Below are positions 1 to 8,014 of a stretch of 64,000 bases of DNA, one piece after another. Every line of letters starts with the position of its first letter. Positions within the stretch are counted from its first letter, which is position 1. A program made the translations under genes and the position numbers. This DNA comes from Pseudomonas sp. URMO17WK12:I2 (GTDB lineage: Bacteria; Pseudomonadota; Gammaproteobacteria; Pseudomonadales; Pseudomonadaceae). The DNA lies in NCBI RefSeq assembly GCF_003253735.1, contig NZ_QKYW01000002.1, forward strand, positions 582,367 to 646,366, read 5' to 3'. The notes under the pieces are model-generated. The model did no database searches, was not told the DNA's origin, and worked only from the letters and a program-made list of their open reading frames with translations.

Positions 1-456
1 GGCGCTGCCACCGGAACCACTGACCGCCAGGCGCAGGCCCTTGAACGCGGCCAGGCGTTGCTCGATCGGTGTTTGCTCGGTGATACCGAGCTTGTCCGCG
101 ACTTCCTGACGAATCACCACGTTACTGGCGTACTGGCCGACCATGCGCCCCAGCAGGGTGATGTCCGCGCCCTTGACCTTGGCATTGATGGCGTTCTGGA
201 TGGCGCAGGAGCAGAACTCCACAGAGCGGCTGGCCAGCCCGGAAGCCGCCGCACCGCCGCCCTTGAACTTGACCAGCTCGACATCCAGGCCGTGCTTCTC
301 GAAGAAGCCGCCGTCCAGCGCCACGAACAGCGGCATGTGCACGAAGCCCTCGGTGCCCAGGGCCACCTTGATCTCCTTCGCCGCCATGGCCGGCATCGAC
401 GACAATCCCAGCAGGGCGCTGAGGCCCAGTGCGCTTACCAACGTTTTGATCGACAT
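1..456 (-). CDS. ABC transporter substrate-binding protein, NitT/TauT type (partial, N-terminal part)
   Basis: This is the periplasmic solute receptor of the ABC importer encoded just upstream in the same direction. The visible 152 residues begin with a clear Sec signal peptide (MSIKTLVSALGLSALLG, ending AMA before AKEIKVAL). An SBP_bac NMT1/THI5-like start follows: a mature strand IKVALGTEGFVHMPLFVAL, then the motif GFFEKHGLDVELV typical of the family. The C-terminal half lies outside the window. The gene order ATPase, permease, receptor on the minus strand indicates one operon. The substrate cannot be read from the sequence; family members bind sulfonates, nitrate, pyrimidine precursors or aromatics. 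The acyl-CoA genes upstream suggest a carboxylic acid. Confidence 0.9.
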   Translation of the reverse strand, partial: MSIKTLVSALGLSALLGLSSMPAMAAKEIKVALGTEGFVHMPLFVALDGGFFEKHGLDVELVKFKGGGAAASGLASRSVEFCSCAIQNAINAKVKGADITLLGRMVGQYASNVVIRQEVADKLGITEQTPIEQRLAAFKGLRLAVSGSGGSA

Positions 457-495
457 GGGTTCAACCTCGTTTCTTGTTGTTGTTCAGTAGGAAAT

Positions 496-1263
496 TCAGA
501 CCGACAGCTCGCGTTCTTCCTGATCGCGCTTCCAGGGCATCAGTACCTGTTCGAGCTTGCGCACCGCGGCCTGCAGCAGCAGCGCCAGGGCGATGATGGC
601 GATCAGCGCGGCGAACACGCCGGCGGTGTCCAGCTGCCCGGCAGCGTCCTGCAGCAGGTAGCCCAGGCCACGGTTGGCCGCCATGATCTCGCCGACGATG
701 GCGCCGATCAGCGCATAGGGCACCGACAGCTTGAGGCCGGTGAACACCCACTGGATGGCCGAGGGCAGCACCACCTTGGTGATCAGGTGATGCTCCCTGG
801 CGCCCATCAGGCGCAGGATTTCCAGCTGCTCGCGTTCCACGGCACGCACGCCGCTGTAGGTGTTGAGGAACACCAGGAAGAACACGATGGTGGCGGTGAG
901 GATGATCTTCATCTCGATGCCGATGCCGAACCACATGATGAACAGCGGCGCGAGGGCGATCTTCGGCAGGCTGTAGATGGCGATCAGGATCGGGTCGAGC
1001 AGCTTGGCCAGCAGCTCGTTACGCCCCAGCACCAGGCCCACGGTGATGCCGGCGCAGGCACCGAAGAAGAAGCCCACCAGGGTTTCCACCACGGTGATCC
1101 AGCCATGGGAGAACAGCCTGCCGCTGCTGACCAGATCGGCGAAGCGCTTGCCGATCTCGGCCGGCGAGCTGACGAAGAACGGGTCGATCAGCGGCCCCGA
1201 AGCGAGCTGCCAGCCGATCAGAATGGTGGCCAGAATGGCGATACGTCCCAGAAAGATATTCAT
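496..1263 (-). CDS. ABC transporter permease, NitT/TauT type
   Basis: Inner-membrane permease of the importer, 255 residues, with about six hydrophobic segments starting at MNIFLGRIAILATILIGW. The cytoplasmic EAA loop that docks on the ATPase is seen around ILRLMGAREHHLITKVVLP (canonical G-x9-P type spacing). A strong Shine-Dalgarno GGAGG lies 7 bases before the ATG. It sits between the ATPase gene and the receptor gene with short gaps of 24 and 39 bases, which supports co-transcription. It is the usual length for a TauC/SsuC-like subunit. Assignment to the family is secure, but the substrate is unknown. Confidence 0.93.
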   Translation of the reverse strand: MNIFLGRIAILATILIGWQLASGPLIDPFFVSSPAEIGKRFADLVSSGRLFSHGWITVVETLVGFFFGACAGITVGLVLGRNELLAKLLDPILIAIYSLPKIALAPLFIMWFGIGIEMKIILTATIVFFLVFLNTYSGVRAVEREQLEILRLMGAREHHLITKVVLPSAIQWVFTGLKLSVPYALIGAIVGEIMAANRGLGYLLQDAAGQLDTAGVFAALIAIIALALLLQAAVRKLEQVLMPWKRDQEERELSV

Positions 1264-1287
1264 GTGAAAGCCTCCGAAAAATGGGCG

Positions 1288-2115
1288 TCAGGCGTCGTGA
1301 TCTGGGGTGATGAATTCCCACAGATCGGCGCACAGTTCGTGGTAGCGCGGGTCCTTGCGCAGCTGGAGGATGTTGCGGTCGTCGCCCAGCGGAATCGGCA
1401 CGTCACGCACGATGGTGCCGGGGCGGCCGGAGAAGATCAGGCAGCGGTCGCCAAGGGCCACGGCCTCGTCCAGGTCGTGGGTGACGAACAGCACGGTCTT
1501 CTTCAACTGGCGGCTGAGCTTGAACAGCTCGGTCTGCATGCGCAGGCGCAGCTGCGCATCGAGGGCCGCGAACGGCTCGTCCATCAGCAGGGTTTCCGGG
1601 TCATAGGCGAGCAGCCGGGCCAGCGCGGCGCGCTTGCGCATGCCGCCGGAGAGCTGGCTTGGATAGGCCTTCTCGTTGCCCGTCAGGCCGACCAGGGCCA
1701 TCAGCTCGGCGATGCGCGCCTGCCGCTGCGCCTTGGGCACGCCCTGGATTTCCAGCGGCGTGGCGATGTTGCTGGCCACGTCACGCCAGGGCAGCAGGTG
1801 GTCGCTCTGGGTCATGTAGCCGGTGCGGCCATTGATGCCGCTGACAGGTTCACCGCGATACACCACCTCGCCGGTGGTCGGCGCGAACAGCCCGGCGACC
1901 ATGTTCAGCAGGGTGGACTTGCCGCAGCCGGACGGGCCGATGATGGTTACCACCTGGCCCTGCTGGATGTCGACGTTGATGCTGTGCGACGCCTGTTTGG
2001 TCACGCCCTTGACGGTGAAGGACTTGGAGACGTCGCGAAAGGAGATGACGGTGGGTGCGGCTGCTTTGGCACCGACCGCCTCGAAGTTGACGGCATTCTT
2101 GAGCACGGCAGTCAT
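1288..2115 (-). CDS. ABC transporter ATP-binding protein, NitT/TauT type
   Basis: Cytoplasmic ATPase of the importer, 275 residues from the chosen start. Walker A is GPSGCGKST (60-68), the Q-loop is near residue 103, the signature is LSGGM (155-159), Walker B is LLMDE (176-180) and the switch histidine is in VTHD (213). The start at MTAVLKNAV is preferred over an upstream in-frame ATG because GGAG lies 8 bases before it and homologues begin close to this point. It is the first gene of the ABC unit, separated from the upstream acyl-CoA synthetase gene by about 218 bases that hold a palindromic operator and a possible promoter. It can therefore be expressed independently of the enzyme genes. 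Confidence 0.93.
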   Translation of the reverse strand: MTAVLKNAVNFEAVGAKAAAPTVISFRDVSKSFTVKGVTKQASHSINVDIQQGQVVTIIGPSGCGKSTLLNMVAGLFAPTTGEVVYRGEPVSGINGRTGYMTQSDHLLPWRDVASNIATPLEIQGVPKAQRQARIAELMALVGLTGNEKAYPSQLSGGMRKRAALARLLAYDPETLLMDEPFAALDAQLRLRMQTELFKLSRQLKKTVLFVTHDLDEAVALGDRCLIFSGRPGTIVRDVPIPLGDDRNILQLRKDPRYHELCADLWEFITPDHDA

Positions 2116-2301
2116 GGCGGTTACTCCACGTTCGAGGTTTGGTGGCCGAACGCGTGACTCACGTGTTCGACGACGGGACGGATCGAAATGGACGGCCACC
2201 ACGGCGTGGTGTGGGCATGATGGTTCATAGCGACCTACTTGTTTTTATGAGTCTGAAATGAAGCTGTATTCGATTATGCGAGCCTGATTTCCAGGGGCAA
2301 C

Positions 2302-2330
2302 GGCGCTGTTCCATCAGATGGAACAGCGCC
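2302..2330 (-). promoter_or_regulatory. Perfect palindrome, candidate IclR-family operator ahead of ABC operon
   Basis: Two 14-base arms (GGCGCTGTTCCATC and its complement) flank a single central A. The core GTTCCATCAGATGGAAC (2308-2324) recurs with one mismatch at 5322-5338. On the minus strand a possible -35 TTGCCC (2295-2300) lies 7 bases downstream of the core. CATAAT follows after a 16-base spacer. A position just upstream of -35 is typical of activating IclR regulators such as PobR or PcaU. No T-run follows, so it is unlikely to be only a terminator for the gene ending at 2334. Confidence 0.65.
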
Positions 2331-2333
2331 GCT

Positions 2334-4418
2334 TCAGGCGATGACGGTCAGCCCGTCCAGGGCCACTACGCCGCGGCCAGCGGGGCGTACCAACAGCGGA
2401 TTGATCTCCGCCTCCAGCAGGCGCTCACCGAGCTGCATGGCCATGTCCGAGAACGCCACGATGCACGCCACGGCGGCCTCGATATCGCCCTTGGGCCTGC
2501 CACGGAAACCGTCCAGCAGCGCGAAGGTGCGCAGCTCGCGCAACATCTCGTGGGCCTGCTCGTGGTTCACCGGCAACAGGCGTAGCGTGGTGTCCTGGAA
2601 CAGTTCGGCGGTCACCCCGCCCATGCCCAGCAACAGCGCCGGGCCGAGCTGCGGGTCGCGGTGGAAGCCGAGGATCAGCTCCTGCCCGCCCACCACCATT
2701 TCCTGGATCAGGAAGCTCTCGGGCACGAAGCCGACATGCCCGCCCACCTCGTCACGCATGCGTTCGAGGCGCTCGCCGATGGCTTCGGCATCGAGCCCGA
2801 GGGCCACGCCGCCGACTTCGCTCTTGTGGGCGATACGCTCGGAGAGCACCTTGAGCACCACCTGCCCGCCCAGCTCGCGGGCCGCCAAGGCGGCCTGCTC
2901 GCCGTCGTGCACCACCCGCTCGCGGGTCACCGGAATACCGAAGCTGGCGTACAGCCGCTTGCTGCGTTCCTCATCGAGCTGGCCGGCGGGCAGTTGCAGA
3001 TCGATGCTGGTGCTGGCGAACGACACCGCCGCTGGCGCCAGCGCCGCGCCCTTTTGCTCGGCAAAGCTGGCCATGGCACTCAGGGCACTGGCGCAACTTT
3101 CCGGCGCGCTGAACGCCACGCCGCCAGAGCCATTGATGCGCTGCGCGGCAGCCGGCGCATGGGGGCTGATATAGGCCAGGACCGGCTTGTCGGAGCCGGC
3201 CAGGCTGTCGCGGATCGCGTCGGCCATCAGATGGGGCTGCGCCACACCGGACGAGCCGACCACACTGATCACCGCATCGAAATCCGGGCTCTCGAGCAGG
3301 ATGCGAATGGCGCTGCGCATCAGCTCCGGCTGCAGGCCGGCCAGGGTCAGGTCGATGGGGTTGCGATCGAGCACCGCCTGATCGCCGATATCCAGGGCGC
3401 GCAGTTTTGCTGCGGTTTCAAGGCCCGGCGTTGGCGTCTCGAAACCGGCTACACCAAGATTGTCGGCGATCAGCGTGCCGGCGCCACCGGTGGACGTCAG
3501 GATGGCCACCCGGCGCCCGTGCATCACCCGGCCGCTGGCCAGGGCAAAGGGAATGTCGAGCAGGTCGGCGAAGGTTTCCGCACGGATCACCCCCAGTTGC
3601 CGGAAGTACGCCGAATAGAGGTTGTCGGCACCGGCCAGGGCGCCGGTGTGCGAGTTCGCCGCATGGGCGCCCGCCTCCGAACGACCGACCTTGTAGACCA
3701 CCACCGGCTTGCCGGCGGCCCGCGCCTTGAGCGCCGCACGGGTGAATTTCTCGCTGTCGCGCAGGCCTTCCAGGTACAGGGCGATCACCGTGGTCGCCGG
3801 GTCATCGGCCAGGTAGTCGACGAAATCGGCGACATCCAGATCGACTTCGTTGCTGGTGGAAATCAGCTTGGAGAAACCGATGCCGGCCGACACCCCGCGC
3901 GACAGCAGCGCGCCGAGAATGCCGCCGCTCTGCGACACCACCGCAATGCGTCCGGCGAGCAGTTCGTCCATGTCCAGTGCGCCACTGGCCGACAGGGTGA
4001 TGCGCTCGGTAAGGTTCACCAGGCCAATGGTGTTGGGGCCCAGAATGCGCATCTGGCCGCGTGCGGCATCCAGCGCCTGCTGACGCTGCAGGCCATCGGC
4101 GCCGGTTTCGCCGTAGCCACCGGCAAGCACGATGGCCGCCGCGCAACCGCGTGCCGACAGCTCGGCGACGGCCTGATTGGCGCGCTCCGGGCCGAGCAGG
4201 ATCAGCGCCACGTCCGGCACCTCGGGCAGCTCGGCCACCGAGGCATAGCAGCGCAGGCCATCGATCTCCTCATAGCGTGGGTTGACGGGGTACAGGCGCC
4301 CCTGGAAACCGTGCTTGCGCAGGAAGGCGATCGGTCGCCCGGAGGTCTTGCGGGCGTCGCCGGAAGCGCCGATCACCGCGACACTGGAGGGGCTGAGAAG
4401 ACGGCTGATCTGGTTCAT
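2334..4418 (-). CDS. Acyl-CoA synthetase, NDP-forming (acetate--CoA ligase family)
   Basis: Predicted to form an acyl-CoA from a free acid, ATP and CoA with release of ADP and phosphate. The 694-residue chain has an N-terminal CoA-binding Rossmann part (SSVAVIGASGDARKTSG, residues 11-27), a succinyl-CoA-ligase-like middle with VVSQSGG (160-166), and the phosphohistidine loop NSHTGALAG with His257. A C-terminal ATP-grasp domain starts near residue 480 (RLYASFGIPVTRE, later LIQEMVVGGQELILG). This is the full fused alpha-beta length. The start has AGAGGAG 8 bases upstream, and only 3 bases separate it from the crotonase gene before it. Together they suggest activation and isomerisation or hydration of an imported acid. 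The actual substrate is unknown. Confidence 0.9.
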   Translation of the reverse strand: MNQISRLLSPSSVAVIGASGDARKTSGRPIAFLRKHGFQGRLYPVNPRYEEIDGLRCYASVAELPEVPDVALILLGPERANQAVAELSARGCAAAIVLAGGYGETGADGLQRQQALDAARGQMRILGPNTIGLVNLTERITLSASGALDMDELLAGRIAVVSQSGGILGALLSRGVSAGIGFSKLISTSNEVDLDVADFVDYLADDPATTVIALYLEGLRDSEKFTRAALKARAAGKPVVVYKVGRSEAGAHAANSHTGALAGADNLYSAYFRQLGVIRAETFADLLDIPFALASGRVMHGRRVAILTSTGGAGTLIADNLGVAGFETPTPGLETAAKLRALDIGDQAVLDRNPIDLTLAGLQPELMRSAIRILLESPDFDAVISVVGSSGVAQPHLMADAIRDSLAGSDKPVLAYISPHAPAAAQRINGSGGVAFSAPESCASALSAMASFAEQKGAALAPAAVSFASTSIDLQLPAGQLDEERSKRLYASFGIPVTRERVVHDGEQAALAARELGGQVVLKVLSERIAHKSEVGGVALGLDAEAIGERLERMRDEVGGHVGFVPESFLIQEMVVGGQELILGFHRDPQLGPALLLGMGGVTAELFQDTTLRLLPVNHEQAHEMLRELRTFALLDGFRGRPKGDIEAAVACIVAFSDMAMQLGERLLEAEINPLLVRPAGRGVVALDGLTVIA

Positions 4419-4421
4419 CGC

Positions 4422-5228
4422 TCAGCTCCTCTGCGCCTTGCGCGCCAGGAAGGCGGCAACCGATTCCTGGTGCTCGCTCGAGGTGTAGCAGATGCCCTGC
4501 GCCTGGCTGCCCATGGCCGAGATCTGCCCCTGGGTCAGCTCGAAGCTGTTGTTGAGGATCGACTTGCTCAGGGCCAGCGCGGTGGCCGAGCCGGCGGAAA
4601 GTTGCAGCGCCCAGTCCTGGGCGGCGGGCAGCAGGTTGTCGTGGGGCACCACGCGATCGACCATGCCGATCTGCTGGGCCTCCTGGGGCGCCACCATACG
4701 GCCGCTGAAGATCAGCTCCTTGGCCTTGGGCAGGCCGACCCGCCGCGGCAGGAAATACAGGCCACCGCCATCGGGAATCAGCCCACGGGCGATGTAGCTC
4801 ATGGCGAAGGTCGCCTGCTCCGAGGCGATGATGAAGTCGCAGCTCAGCGCCATGTCGCAGCCGAGCCCGGTGGCCGCGCCATTGACCGCGGCGATGGTCG
4901 GCTTGGGCATGTTGTGCAGCAGGGAAACCGCATGGTGCACACGCTGCTGGCGCTTCCAGCCGTTGAAGGCCACCGAGCCGGCCGGGGCGCTCATGCGCGC
5001 CTGCATGCCCTTGATGTCGCCGCCGGCACAGAAGCCCTTGCCAGCGCCGGTGACCACCAGGGCCTTGATCGCGGGGTCTGCCGCGATCTGCTCCAGGTGC
5101 TCGATAAGCAGGCTGCGCATGGCGTCGCTGATGGCGTTGCGCGCCTCTGGGCGATTGAGCGTCAGGGTGGCGATGCCGTCGACGACGGCCAATTCGATAG
5201 GCGTGGAAGTTTCCTGGGAAATCGTCAT
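4422..5228 (-). CDS. Enoyl-CoA hydratase/isomerase family protein (crotonase fold)
   Basis: A 268-residue crotonase-fold enzyme acting on an acyl-CoA. The oxyanion-hole elements are GKGFCAGGDIKGM (64-75) and NGAATGLG (116-123). The two glutamates that define enoyl-CoA hydratase appear absent: Asp125 replaces the first and Tyr145 the second in my alignment by eye. LIPDGGG (150-156) resembles PaaG-type isomerases. Isomerase, hydrolase or dehalogenase-like activity is therefore as likely as hydration. It is the first gene of the minus-strand enzyme operon and is transcribed divergently from the IclR gene. The shared spacer carries a candidate -35 TTGTCA with an operator-like palindrome 7 bases upstream. 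Confidence 0.88.
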   Translation of the reverse strand: MTISQETSTPIELAVVDGIATLTLNRPEARNAISDAMRSLLIEHLEQIAADPAIKALVVTGAGKGFCAGGDIKGMQARMSAPAGSVAFNGWKRQQRVHHAVSLLHNMPKPTIAAVNGAATGLGCDMALSCDFIIASEQATFAMSYIARGLIPDGGGLYFLPRRVGLPKAKELIFSGRMVAPQEAQQIGMVDRVVPHDNLLPAAQDWALQLSAGSATALALSKSILNNSFELTQGQISAMGSQAQGICYTSSEHQESVAAFLARKAQRS

Positions 5229-5307
5229 GCGGTTACTCTCTTTTTATTCGTTGAACATCCATCCGGTGCTGGCCGGTTGGATTTCAGTCTTAGGGAGAGC
5301 TGGCATC

Positions 5308-6132
5308 ATGACAACGCATCCGTTCCACCAGATGGAACAGGTTGATTCCACGGTGGCTGGCGTGCCGGGCCGCGGCAAGGCCACCCCCAACCGTTCCCTG
5401 GAGCGCGGGCTGGGTCTGCTGCGAGCCTTTCGACCGGGCACCGAGTACCTGACCAACGGGGATCTGAGCGAGGCCACCGGGCTGTCGAAATCCACCGTGA
5501 GCCGCTTGACCCAGACCCTGGTTCGCGCCGGTTTTCTGGATTACGACGGCACCAGCGGCGCCTACCGGCTTTCGGTTTCGCTACTTGGCCTGGCCCACTC
5601 GATGTACCACTGCAGCGCCCTGCTGCAGGTGGCCAGCCCGCTGATGGCGCAGGTGGCGCGCAGCGAGCAGGTGAACGTCAGCCTGGCGGCTGCCGATGGC
5701 GACGAGATGATCTACCTGGAGTCGATCCGCATGGGCGCGCGCAAGTCGCCGCGCAACGTGCTCACCGGCCAGCGCCTGCCCATGGACGTGACTTCCCTGG
5801 GGCGCGCCTACCTGTCGGTGCTCGACGAGGCGCCGCGAAAATCACTGGTCGAGCTGTTCAAGTCACGGCGCTGCGAGTCGCGGGCCGTGAAGCTGGAGCA
5901 GGAGATCGACGAGGCCATACGCAGCGTGCGCACCCAGGGCTACTGCGTGACCTCCTGGCAGCCGGAAGTGATGGCGATCGCCACCCCGCTGGATCTTCCC
6001 GCCTACCCTTCCCATGCCCTGAACATCAGCCTGGCAACCACCGAAAGTGCCGAGGTGATCAGCGAACGCTACGCCAATGTGCTGCTGGAACTGGCCCAGG
6101 CGATTCGCAGCGCCTATCGCAGCCAGGATTGA
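5308..6132 (+). CDS. IclR-family transcriptional regulator
   Basis: A 274-residue regulator with an N-terminal winged helix (residues about 30-95, recognition region LSEATGLSKSTVSRLTQTLV at 53-72). The ligand-binding IclR domain holds the typical GQRLPMDVTSLGRAYL and GYCVTSW elements. The chosen ATG has GGGAGAG 8 bases upstream. A second in-frame ATG at 5332 falls inside the palindrome 5322-5338 and has no better ribosome site. It is divergent from the crotonase operon and presumably controls that operon and the ABC operon in response to the imported acid or its CoA ester. The ligand is unknown. Confidence 0.92.
   Translation: MTTHPFHQMEQVDSTVAGVPGRGKATPNRSLERGLGLLRAFRPGTEYLTNGDLSEATGLSKSTVSRLTQTLVRAGFLDYDGTSGAYRLSVSLLGLAHSMYHCSALLQVASPLMAQVARSEQVNVSLAAADGDEMIYLESIRMGARKSPRNVLTGQRLPMDVTSLGRAYLSVLDEAPRKSLVELFKSRRCESRAVKLEQEIDEAIRSVRTQGYCVTSWQPEVMAIATPLDLPAYPSHALNISLATTESAEVISERYANVLLELAQAIRSAYRSQD
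5309..5338 (-). promoter_or_regulatory. Candidate IclR operator and -35 box for crotonase/synthetase operon
   Basis: GTTCCACCAGATGGAAC (5322-5338) matches the operator core at 2308-2324 except for one base. On the minus strand TTGTCA (complement of 5309-5314) begins 7 bases downstream of it, the same spacing as at the ABC promoter, with a weak -10 (TAAGAC) 16 bases later. The site overlaps codons of the IclR gene itself (residues HPFHQMEQ), so binding could also affect autoregulation. Confidence 0.6.
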
Positions 6133-6235
6133 CAACCGGACAGGCCAATGGCAATCGAGCCATGGAGGATGCCCGGTGGTTTGCTGGTCATCTACGTCCT
6201 GCCGGCACGGCGAAGGCCTGGTCAGCGGCCGGGCA

Positions 6236-7408
6236 TCAGAGCGGGTAGTCCAGTGGCTTGCCGTGCACCTTGCGGCGCCCGAACGTCAGCATTATCAGCA
6301 CCAGCAGGCAGCCGATCAGGATCGCCGCCGAGGACAGCACGAAGATGCTCAAGCGGTCGTTGCCTTCGATGAACAGGCTCAGCAAGGTCGGCGCCGCCGC
6401 GGCCGAGGCGACCTGCACCACGCCGACCAGCTTGGTCAGGCGGCCGTTCGGGTCATGGCTCACCACCGAGGACATGTAGTAGGACAGTGCCAGGTTCCAG
6501 CCGAAGTTCATCAGGAACACCGCGATCATCAGGTCCGACGCCGTATGGATGCGCGTGGCCAGCATGTAGATGGCGGCGAGTACGGCCAGTGAGCCGGTGA
6601 GGATCATCGGCAATCGCCCCAGATGTCGGCCAGCGATGCTCGGCAGCGCCGCACCTGGCAAGCCGCCGAGCAGGCCGATGCTGATCGCCCAGCCGATATC
6701 CACCGGCGCCACGCCAGCGTCGCTGGCGATGCCTTCGACGAAGCCCCACAGCGAGTAGATCGCCAGTTGCATGAACAGCATGCCGAGCAGCGAACAGACG
6801 CCGATCAGGGTCAGCCCGGAGAGCCGCGGCTCAGTGGCGCGCTGCTGCTCTTCCACGGCCTGCCTGACCGGCAGGCAGAAGCACACCAGGCAGACCAGCA
6901 CGAACCAGGCAGCCAGGTAGTAGATCGCTCCCGAGAAGCCCTGCCACTCGGCGACTATCGGCAGCAGCACCGCGCTGCTGGCGAACAGCGCGGTCTGCAC
7001 GAACAGCAGGATGCCGAAGGAGCGATCCGGTCCGCTCATGCGCCCCAGGCAATAGATGGCGTAGGAATACAGGATGCCCGAGCAGATGCCCGAGATGCAG
7101 CGCAGCACCAGCAGCATGTCGAGCTGGGTGACGCTGGCGGTGGCGGCATTGGCGAACAGCAGCACGAGAGCCGTACTCAGGGCGATGGTGCGTGGCCCGA
7201 GAAAGCGGATCATCGGCAGGTACAACAGCGTCCCGACGATGGAGCCGCACATCTCGGCGGACATGGTCCAGCTCTGCTGGACCAGGGTCATGCTCAGGCG
7301 TTCGGTCAACAGACCGATGAAGATCGGTTGCACGCCGATGACCAGAATCGAGGCCGCGGCAATGAAAATGCACGCGGCGCGTACCAGGTTTTGATTAGCG
7401 TTGTTCAT
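6236..7408 (-). CDS. MFS transporter (12 TM, substrate unknown)
   Basis: A 390-residue major facilitator with about twelve hydrophobic segments and the family layout: a short basic N-terminus MNNANQNLVRAACIF, a central loop near RQAVEEQQRATEPRLS, and a basic tail FGRRKVHGKPLDYPL. A modest loop motif between helices 2 and 3 (PMIRFLGPRTIAL) replaces the canonical GxxxDRxGRR. It is the last gene of a four-gene minus-strand run (serine hydrolase, porin, DUF3237 protein, MFS), so it likely carries the compound or product handled by those genes across the inner membrane. The gap to the preceding gene is 77 bases. Substrate cannot be assigned. Confidence 0.85.
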   Translation of the reverse strand: MNNANQNLVRAACIFIAAASILVIGVQPIFIGLLTERLSMTLVQQSWTMSAEMCGSIVGTLLYLPMIRFLGPRTIALSTALVLLFANAATASVTQLDMLLVLRCISGICSGILYSYAIYCLGRMSGPDRSFGILLFVQTALFASSAVLLPIVAEWQGFSGAIYYLAAWFVLVCLVCFCLPVRQAVEEQQRATEPRLSGLTLIGVCSLLGMLFMQLAIYSLWGFVEGIASDAGVAPVDIGWAISIGLLGGLPGAALPSIAGRHLGRLPMILTGSLAVLAAIYMLATRIHTASDLMIAVFLMNFGWNLALSYYMSSVVSHDPNGRLTKLVGVVQVASAAAAPTLLSLFIEGNDRLSIFVLSSAAILIGCLLVLIMLTFGRRKVHGKPLDYPL

Positions 7409-7485
7409 GGTCGTTACCCGCCGGCTCGGCCACGGGGTGGCCTGCCGCTTCAGTGGAATTCATTGATGGCGATAAGGGAAGCCGG

Positions 7486-7974
7486 TCAGGCGATTCGGTA
7501 GCAGTGAATGGCCACCTGATCGGCAGCGGGATAGCTCACCTTGCCGATCATCACGCTGCGGGTCAGCCACGCGAGCCGTCCGCTGGCCACCTGGAAGCGC
7601 GGCGAACAGCTGCAGCGGTACTGGTGTTCGGGAATCGGCCAGATGCCCTGCGCTTGCAACTCGCGCCCGGTGTCGCTGAGCACGATCAGGCCGGTATTGT
7701 GGATGTTGATCCACTCGCCGCGGTCGCTGAGCAGGCTGTAGCGAGCGTCCAGCTCACCCACGCCGTCGCTGCGCTGCAGGTAGAAGTCGGCGCCGCCGGC
7801 GACCACTTCGCCACGCACGTCCAGGCCTTGGAAATGCCCGCCGAGTATCCGGTAGTTGCTGCGCTGGCCGTCGGTGCAGACGCCCAACCTATCTTCCGTG
7901 GCGATCGCCACCTGGATGCTCATCACCCACTCCAGACCCGGTACGCCGAGCCCGGTTTGCGCTGTGCTTGTCAT
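7486..7974 (-). CDS. DUF3237 domain-containing protein
   Basis: A 162-residue protein matching DUF3237 by pattern: ILGGHFQGLDVRGEVVAGGADF, the segment DGVGELDARYSLLSDRGEWI, and the C-terminal VGKVSY-type end (here GKVSYPAADQVAIHCYRIA). Members are small beta-barrel proteins of no settled function that recur in aromatic or aliphatic acid catabolic operons. ATG 7974 is chosen over the GTG one codon upstream because GGAG lies 6 bases before it. There is no signal peptide, so it is cytoplasmic. It sits between the porin and MFS genes. Confidence 0.8.
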   Translation of the reverse strand: MTSTAQTGLGVPGLEWVMSIQVAIATEDRLGVCTDGQRSNYRILGGHFQGLDVRGEVVAGGADFYLQRSDGVGELDARYSLLSDRGEWINIHNTGLIVLSDTGRELQAQGIWPIPEHQYRCSCSPRFQVASGRLAWLTRSVMIGKVSYPAADQVAIHCYRIA

Positions 7975-8014
7975 CACCCACTCCCGCGCCCAACAGGGCG
8001 CTGCTGGCTCGGTT

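Noticed and set aside
58..2157. 699-residue plus-strand open frame
   Set aside because: It is antisense to the receptor, permease and ATPase genes, which carry clear motifs and ribosome sites. The translation is Gln/His/Gly/Arg-rich with no domain, typical of a high-GC shadow frame.
2302..2330. Reading the long hairpin after the synthetase gene as a terminator
   Set aside because: No T-run follows and the core is repeated at the other promoter of the locus with the same -35 spacing, which fits an operator better.
2661..5345. 894-residue plus-strand open frame
   Set aside because: Antisense shadow of the acyl-CoA synthetase and crotonase genes; low-complexity composition and no motif.
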